Below are positions 57,456 through 64,000 of a DNA stretch of 64,000 nucleotides, one piece after another. Below the pieces are notes generated by a model that worked only from the letters and a program-made list of their open reading frames with translations, had not been told where the DNA came from and did no database searches. The DNA is from Pseudopyrenochaeta lycopersici. Its lineage: Eukaryota > Ascomycota > Dothideomycetes > Pleosporales > Pseudopyrenochaetaceae. Where the stretch lies: assembly GCA_003313425.1 (NCBI GenBank), contig NHZP01000011.1, forward strand, positions 310,001 to 374,000, written 5' to 3'. Within the stretch, counting starts at the first letter, position 1, and each line of letters begins with the position of its first letter. The position numbers and the translations under genes are program-made.

Positions 57456-58727
57456 ATGGCAGTCCCAACGCCCAATATAGCATACACAATCCCTGCTTCT
57501 GTCTCTTCCGTCTCAGATCTCACCAAAGCATCCAAAGACGTCCCCACACCCGGCCCAAACCAAGTACTCATCAGACTCACCGCTGCTACCTTGAACTTCC
57601 GCGATCTCCTCATCTCCACACGCTCACCCCAGTATCCAGGAAACCACAAGGCAGGACTTGTCCCTGGATCAGACGGCGCGGGCATAATTGCCTCCACCCA
57701 CCCATCCTCAGCATGGGCCGACAAGCTCGGCACAAAAGTCATCTTGAGCCCTACCAACTGGCTCAGCGGGGACATTAGCAATCTCGACGTGGGGTCTGTG
57801 CTAGGTGGGAACAGCAAAGACGGGACTTTGCAGCAGTATCTCCTTGTCGACGATGAGTTGGTGGTTCCTGCGCCTGCGCACTTGAGTGCGGTGGAGAGTG
57901 CTGCTTTGGTCACGGCGGGCACGACGGCTTGGAGTGCGATTCGGGAGAGCTTGGATGGAGAGCTTGGTGGGGGGCTGAAGGCGTGGGAGGGGAGTTGGAC
58001 GGAGAAAAGATTGAAGGGGAAGACGGTGTTGACAATGGGGACAGGGGGCGTGAGTTGTTTTGGTATACAAGTACGTGTATCCCTCCCATATTTTCTGTGT
58101 TTCCCAAATTTACCCCATTCATCTGTAGAGTCTATCTCCATTATACAACACAAACCCAAAACTAACACACCTCAGATCGCAGCAGCCCTCGGCGCAACCG
58201 TCATGGCGACATCATCGTCATCCAGCAAACTCGACTTCGCTAAATCCCTCGGCGCAACACATGTGGTAAACTACGCTGAAACGCCAGAGTGGGACCAAGA
58301 AGTCCTCCGGCTCACTGGTGGAAAAGGCGTAGACCATGTCATTGAGACAGGCGGTTCAGGAACATTGATGAAATCTATCAACTCAACCCGTCCGGCTGGT
58401 TTAATAAGCCTCCTCGGCATCCTGACGCCTAATGCGCCTCTGCCTGCAGAACTTGTTCCGAGCGTACTCTTTGGTGCTAAGATTGGTATGGATCAAATCC
58501 AACTCCATCCCCTCGCATCCATGCTCTCCAGCTAATGTGAAGCAGTTAAAGGTTGCATGTCATTCACCCGGGACTCTGTTGCAGAACTCGCTCAATTCGT
58601 CGAAGCTCACAAGATCAAACCCGCCATCGCACAGGAGTTTGAGTTCGAGCAGGTAATCGAAGCGTTTGAGGCACTGCAGAAGCAGAATGCTGTGGGCAAG
58701 ATTGGTGTCAAGATCAGCGATTCATAA
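57456..58727 (+). CDS. zinc-type alcohol dehydrogenase / quinone oxidoreductase family (MDR)
   Basis: Three exons: 57456-58070, 58176-58485 and 58543-58727; introns of 105 and 57 nt; 369 residues. The N-terminal GroES-like part has NQVLIRLTAATLNFRDL and GLVPGSDGAGII. The NAD(P)-binding part has GKTVLTMGTGGVSCFGIQIAAALGA rebuilt across intron 1, KSLGATHVVNY and GGKGVDHVIETGGSGT. No structural zinc cysteines are seen, which favours the zinc-free quinone-oxidoreductase branch. The protein would be a soluble NADPH-dependent reductase; its substrate is unknown. Intron 1 is a multiple of three without a stop codon (see findings). Confidence 0.92.
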
Positions 58728-59356
58728 CATACTACTACTAGACTGATTACAAGGAAGAACAAGAATAGCAGGATCAAAAAACTCAACTTCATGATTATCG
58801 TCATACAGCTCTGTAGCCATGGCGTTTGCAGCCATTCGACTTGTGAGAGCCATGTAAATGCAAATGCTCATACTCAAAACGAAGACATTTTGACTGCCAT
58901 CTCGGATACTGCCCCAATGCCGATGCTCCTCGAACATGAACGCCATCTAATAAACACAATGCAGCAAATTAGTATTAGTGGATTACTTGCAGCTAGGAAC
59001 GCTCCTAATGCGTCTGGCATCTTAGTGGGCAACGAGCTTTTCGAAAGCTGGTGAACGAAAGGTCGGCAGACCCAAGGAATTATGGCTGGTGTGCTATCCA
59101 TCGAGAGCTGATGAATGCGTTCGAGAATCGTGTGATGCAGCTGATGTCGAAGTTGTTGAAATGCTGCTCGGGTATCGTGGCCAAGTTGCCAACATTTGTA
59201 TCCAAGTCATGAATATTCCCATGGCGCGAATTAACATAACCAAATCATCCAAGGCCTACCACAAACATACTCCAGCAATCTATGCACCTTATCATAGGGT
59301 AACATGCCGCCTGGTATTCACACCACTCTCCGTAGAGTTCCTTCGCTGAAGGCATC
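58728..59356. other. intergenic between convergent genes
   Basis: About 630 nt with short frames on both strands and no supported feature. Confidence 0.5.
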
Positions 59357-62300
59357 CTAGCCTAAGACCTCCATCATCGACGCCTTCTTCCCTTCATCCT
59401 CAACCAACATACAGCGAGCCCTGCAAACATCCTCAATGATATCGACAACTTTGCGGAAACTCGAGGCCGCGCCTCGAGTCTGCGTAAAGCGGGCAAGGCA
59501 CAATTTGGCGCGACGCCCATGCTCGAGCACGACAAAAAGCTCGATGACGAAAGATACAGGCTTCATCTTGAGATCTACGCATTACTCGGATTAGCATGGC
59601 TGCTTAAAAGTCCCCACAACAACGGAAACAAGGTAGAGTTACATCGTAGCGAAATTTCCGCATCCAAAACCTCAACCTCAAATCTCCAATTATGCAGACG
59701 CCACTTGCTAAAAACAAACGGCGATGACTGTGTTGGGGAGAACTTACGATTGTTCTTGTCAATATTGGCGCTGATAGTATTCGTCGCACGATCGAATGAG
59801 ACATCACGCACGCCAAAACGCTGCCAATCGCGCAGTAGGTGGACGAGATCCTGGCGAACTTTGCCCCGACCAATGTGGAAACATAGCGCCTTGCTGGCGG
59901 GCTTAATGTGGAGAAACCGTGAGAGCCAGTTCAGTTGAAACTCAGGAGCCCCAGGGCGAGCTGCAGTGTCGTTGGTACTGTTATTGTTGTGTTCAGGGCC
60001 GAGATCAAAGGCCGAGAGAATGGATGAGGAACTGGAGTCTACTGCTTGAGGATGTGAGTATTTCTGAGACTACAAGATGTTTTATGAAATTCTTACCTCC
60101 CAACTCCATTGGCTTCCTGGCTTTCTCATCCTTTGTCTTCTTGCCAAAGAGACCAAAGAAACCCTTTCGCTGCGCGCCATCGCTCTTAGCAACGGCCGAG
60201 CTAGTTTTGCGTATGGGGAACTCGCTTCCATTGCTGCCATCTGGCTGCTTCTCAACCTGTTTCGAAATATCAAGGTGAGCATTGGAAAAGGGGGGTATAT
60301 CGTTCTTGATGCGGTCATCGAGGCCTTTCCATGCCTCAGGAATTTGGAGCAGACCAGTGAATTGCTCCTTGACCTGGCTCTCCTCCTTTTCCAGCTCGCC
60401 ATCTCTCTCTTGCGTGTTGCGACGAAACCAGAGTGACTTTTTCTTCTTGATGGCATTACTCTGCGTCTCCAGCACAGGAGCGGCGTCATTATTACGTGCC
60501 GCAACCAGGTCGGTCTTCACTTCTTGGTATGATCGGACTGTAGAGTACTGTACAATTGGAACTGGCCAACGCATAGAAGCCCCATCATTATCATTTTTTG
60601 ACAACGTACTCGCACCACTCCGCTTACGGATATTGAGAGGAGCGACACGTGTGGGTGACTCATTGACGAGGCGGATAGTCTGTTGCTCAATTACTGCACG
60701 GCGCCCTTGCGGTCTGATGGGGTCAGTCACGATGCGACAGTGGGGGCTATAGGTGTCAAACAAGTCTCCACCATCGGTCTTCGCCTCCTCTGGAATCACA
60801 TGCAGTGGCGCAAGATGCTCAGGAGACTTGGCAGGTGCAGAAACTGTACGCTTCTCGTTGATCGCAGGCATCATTAGACGGTCGAGGTGCTCGAGGACCT
60901 CGTTGAAGTGCCCCGTGCTATCACCCCCCTCATCAAGCCGCCGAGCAATCTCTGCGCGAGTCTCTGCCAACTTCCGTTGCAGAAATGTATTTGGCGTCTC
61001 GGACGGGATCGGTGGAAGCGGTCGTTGGATTACCTTTGCCTTTGCAGTTGGAGTGGCCAAAGTACTTCCACCCGAGTCTCTAGCATTTGAGAAAGAAGTG
61101 GGTGGTGTATCATACTGCAAGGCATCCTGGTAGATCTCTGTGCCTGTGGTACGAATGCTCGAGCCGACTGATGAGCGGTTGAAAGCTTCTTCCATGACCT
61201 TTCCAAGTTCCATGCTGACCTTCCTGGCCTCACCTTGTATGTACTTGGTAGGGCTCTCAGGCTTTCTAAGCTTGAGACGCGGTACTTCGGTGCTGGCGGT
61301 ACCCCGAGACTGCGATCGTGAAGTGGGTGATGGCCGAGTTGTCTTTGCCCGTGGAGATGAACCATACGATCCAATCGAAGTATGGGGCCGATGCGAAGAA
61401 GTATAGACCGCGCAAGCCATAGCATCAGTCTCAAAGGTACTAGCTGTTGCTACCGATGAACGGCGATCACGCAAATGCGAGAAGCTAACACCCCGCTTTC
61501 CAAGTCCTCCGGAGCGAGCGACCACTGGTGGACTACTAGGCCAGTGTGAGCTCGCGAGAGATGAACGTGACATAGAACGGCGCTTCACAGACACTGTACG
61601 GTGAGATGGAGTGCTGCGATTCGAAGAGCCACACGACATTGCAGCAGAACTACGCTTAGAGTTCCGCAAGGCCTGGATACGCAATGAGCTCCCTGTTCGA
61701 TGACCCATTGCTGTTGCAGGGCGTAGCTTCCGGCTACCATTGCTGTGTCCGCGATAGACAGTGACATTCTGATGTACAGCAGTGTGCTCAGGAATAATAG
61801 GCTGTCTCGATGCCCGAAAAGGATCATAACTAGCTTCAGAGGCAGGCGACTCATAGAAGCTGTGCTTTGATTGTAGATGTTCGTTGTTGAGGATCGAGTA
61901 TCCTGACTGCGAGCGCTTGTGCTTTTGCGTCGGCAGCTCATCAAGGTCCTGGCGAGTAGGAGCATGGCGCGTGTTATGATGATGGTCACTCTTAGAGTGA
62001 ACAACAGGATGATGTGCGCTAGGCTGATAATTCTCGAGCTGGTCTGTGTGATACTTTCGCAGTGCAGAGTAGAAGTATTTCTCTTGATTTGCTCTATTGA
62101 TTGTATTAGCCATTCATGTATATGAGTTTTTCACACGGATATACGTACTCATTGCCCATCAAGCGTTGGATGAGAACCTCTTCTTTCTCACTATGCCATA
62201 ATGTACGCAAATACCGCAGTATCTCTCGGTCAATTGTCGTTCGCTCCAGTGTCGTCCACTCCGCAATTGCTGGGAGTGGCCCGGTCCAGTGATCCTGATT

Positions 62301-63579
62301 AGCTTTCTCGCCGACAAAGTCCAGCTCTTGCTTATATTTGCGCAGGAATGGATGGTTCCAGATCTCTTCCAGCCCAATACGGCGTTTGGGGTCCGCGACC
62401 AAAATTCGCTTGATAAGGTCTTTTGCTTCCCATGAAAGGCCGTCTGGTAGAACATATTTGGCGGCTGCGATATCCTGGAACAGATTCTTCAGGTGCCGAT
62501 CTTCGCCCGAGTAATTAAATGGCGGTGTCCCGGTGAGGAGCACATAGAGGATAACACCACAGCTCCACACATCGGCTTTGGCACCATCGTAAGAAATAGT
62601 CTTGATGACTTCGGGTGCTGCGTAATGAGGGCTACCACAAGGTGTCGTAAGTTTCTTCCCAGTGGGCTGTAACGCTGCCATGCCGAAATCGACCAACTTG
62701 ACCGTCATAGTGTCCTGATCCAGCAGGATGTTCTCCGGCTTAAGGTCACGATGATGGATATTGATACGGTGGCAGTAGATCAAGGCTGCAATGATCTGTC
62801 GAAAGATATGTACAGTGTGGATTTCGATCAGGCTGCCTTGCTCGTGGATGTAGCTGAACAGCTCGCCGCCTTCAACGAATTCCATAATCAGGTAGCTATA
62901 TGCTGTTAGAAATAGCTGGAATGCACGTCAGATGGTATATTGCTTACAGTTCATTGTGGTTTTCCCAGATATCGTAAAGACGGACGATATTTGGGTGATC
63001 CAATAGCTTCATGATGCAAATCTCGCGCTCCAGGCCAAATGGAATGACCTTGCCGTCAGGGTACAGTGTTGAATCCTGCTCGGCGCTCTGAATGAGGTTG
63101 GCCAAACTCAGCGCCCTCACTTTCTCCGCCGTAGCCTTTGAGATGATCTTTGCAGCGCCAAATTGTCCTGTACCACTGTGCCTTACAAGCCGCACACGCG
63201 AGCAGCCGCCGCGCCCGATGGTCCTGCCGAGCTGCCATGGACCGATGTGCGTCTTGCGACGGCGGGTAGTATTGGAAGCATTGGTGCTTGCATTGGAAAT
63301 CTGCGAGTCGCGCTTGGTGTTGTGTGGGCGTGGGTCGTTAGTAAGAACGGCGGAGAGACGCTTGTTCTCAGGAGATGAGTTCTCATGCCGTACTGCAAGG
63401 GTGCCATTAGGCACTATCGACTCGTTGTGGGGGAGCTGTTTCGGCGACGAGGATCCCATGTAGTCATTGCTGTATTTACCTCCTCGACTCAGAGTGTTGT
63501 TAATCTCGTTACCGCGGTTGGAGGCATCGCCCAGAGCGCGTCGACGAGTCGGTGGGCGGCCATGGTAATTGTGGTCCAT
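59357..63579 (-). CDS. Nim1/Hsl1/Gin4-type serine/threonine kinase
   Basis: Morphogenesis- and septin-linked kinase that in yeasts promotes mitotic entry by acting on Swe1/Wee1 at the bud neck or cell cortex. Five exons: 62948-63579, 62149-62895, 60097-62093, 59748-60044 and 59357-59574; introns of 52, 55, 52 and 173 nt; 1296 residues. Kinase domain about 112-410: glycine loop GRTIGRGGCSRV (118-129), Lys in AAKII, HHRDLKPEN (258-266), DFG (280-282). A long Ser/Arg-rich disordered middle follows. The C-terminal fungal KA1 domain includes LNWLSRFLHIKPASKALCFH and, after the last intron, NHLKMKPVSFVIELFVVLEH. Start chosen at MDHNYHGRPP; an in-frame ATG lies 36 codons upstream. Which of the HSL1/GIN4/KCC4 paralogues it matches cannot be said. 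Confidence 0.94.
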
Positions 63580-64000
63580 GTCCTGCACGTAGAAGTTTGC
63601 AGTAATCAAGTGATGCCTTCGAAAGGTGCGGCTATCACAATAAGTGGCTAGAGTGAGAGTCCAAAATGTACACGGTAGATGATGCACTGGATGCTCAAGC
63701 TCTAAGAGTTTGGTAGTGTTACCTTGCTAGTCGTGATCCCAGTACTGGTGTTGTCAGGCGGGTGCAATGATCGAACCGCCGTGTAGGATTGCTTATATGC
63801 TATTGACACTGAAAGTCTCCACAATCCGCTGCCTGCAAACTAGTGGCCGTGCCGGTAAAGGAGGGAGGGCCGGCCTTGCAACGGCAATCGGGTCTGCTCT
63901 CGTTCCAAAAAGCTAACAAGTGTTGGATGCATACAATGCCGGGGTATGCAGCGTCGATGTCGTGAATAACGATGCTGGTGAGTAAATGTTGGCACGGACG
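63580..64000. promoter_or_regulatory. promoter region of the Nim1-type kinase gene
   Basis: About 420 nt upstream of the kinase start, running to the window edge. No frame or repeat of note. Confidence 0.5.

Overview
The window is nuclear DNA from a filamentous ascomycete. The evidence is its gene content (a HET-domain protein, fungal KA1-type Nim1 kinase, Msc7-type aldehyde dehydrogenase, Dal5-type permease, and fungal-length SAR1, SUB2, RPL43, NUP53 and VMA4), many GT-AG introns of about 45-60 nt, and one unbroken tRNA gene. The proteins look most like those of Dothideomycetes (Pleosporales), but this is an impression from family knowledge, not a database result. No transposon, CRISPR array, virus or bacterial gene is visible.

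Layout. 1-3.4 kb is gene-poor and holds two or three doubtful small genes. 3.4-16 kb: tRNA-Lys(UUU), then on the minus strand a glucokinase, a ketopantoate-reductase-like protein with a long disordered tail, a 4.6 kb stretch without a recognisable gene, and the mRNA-export helicase SUB2. 16.6-23 kb: RPR2 (RNase P), a small secreted cysteine-rich protein and a four-exon HET-domain gene. 23-29 kb: three metabolic genes (Msc7 aldehyde dehydrogenase, short-chain dehydrogenase, glutamine-synthetase-fold enzyme). 29.8-36 kb: RPL43, NUP53, an F-box-like protein and SAR1. 36-46 kb: sparse, with an orphan five-exon gene, a secreted M35-like protein lacking its zinc motif and a C2H2 protein. 46-52 kb: a Dal5-family permease and a 4.3 kb gene-poor stretch. 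52-64 kb: VMA4, a NIPA-type magnesium transporter divergent from it, an EutQ-like cupin, a quinone-oxidoreductase-like dehydrogenase and a 1296-residue Nim1/Hsl1-type kinase.

Most genes are unrelated housekeeping genes. Exon structures were rebuilt by hand from splice sites, reading phase and family conservation; in every spliced gene given here with exon coordinates the exon lengths sum to a multiple of three. The most interesting structural result is SAR1: it reaches the 189 residues and N-terminus expected of the family only if a 2-nucleotide microexon is spliced in. MSC7 likewise needs a 7-nucleotide microexon to restore its conserved WNYPFHN motif. Accessory genes of interest are the eight-cysteine secreted protein, the HET protein and the apparently inactive M35-like secreted protein. 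I found no clear multi-gene system of a new kind.
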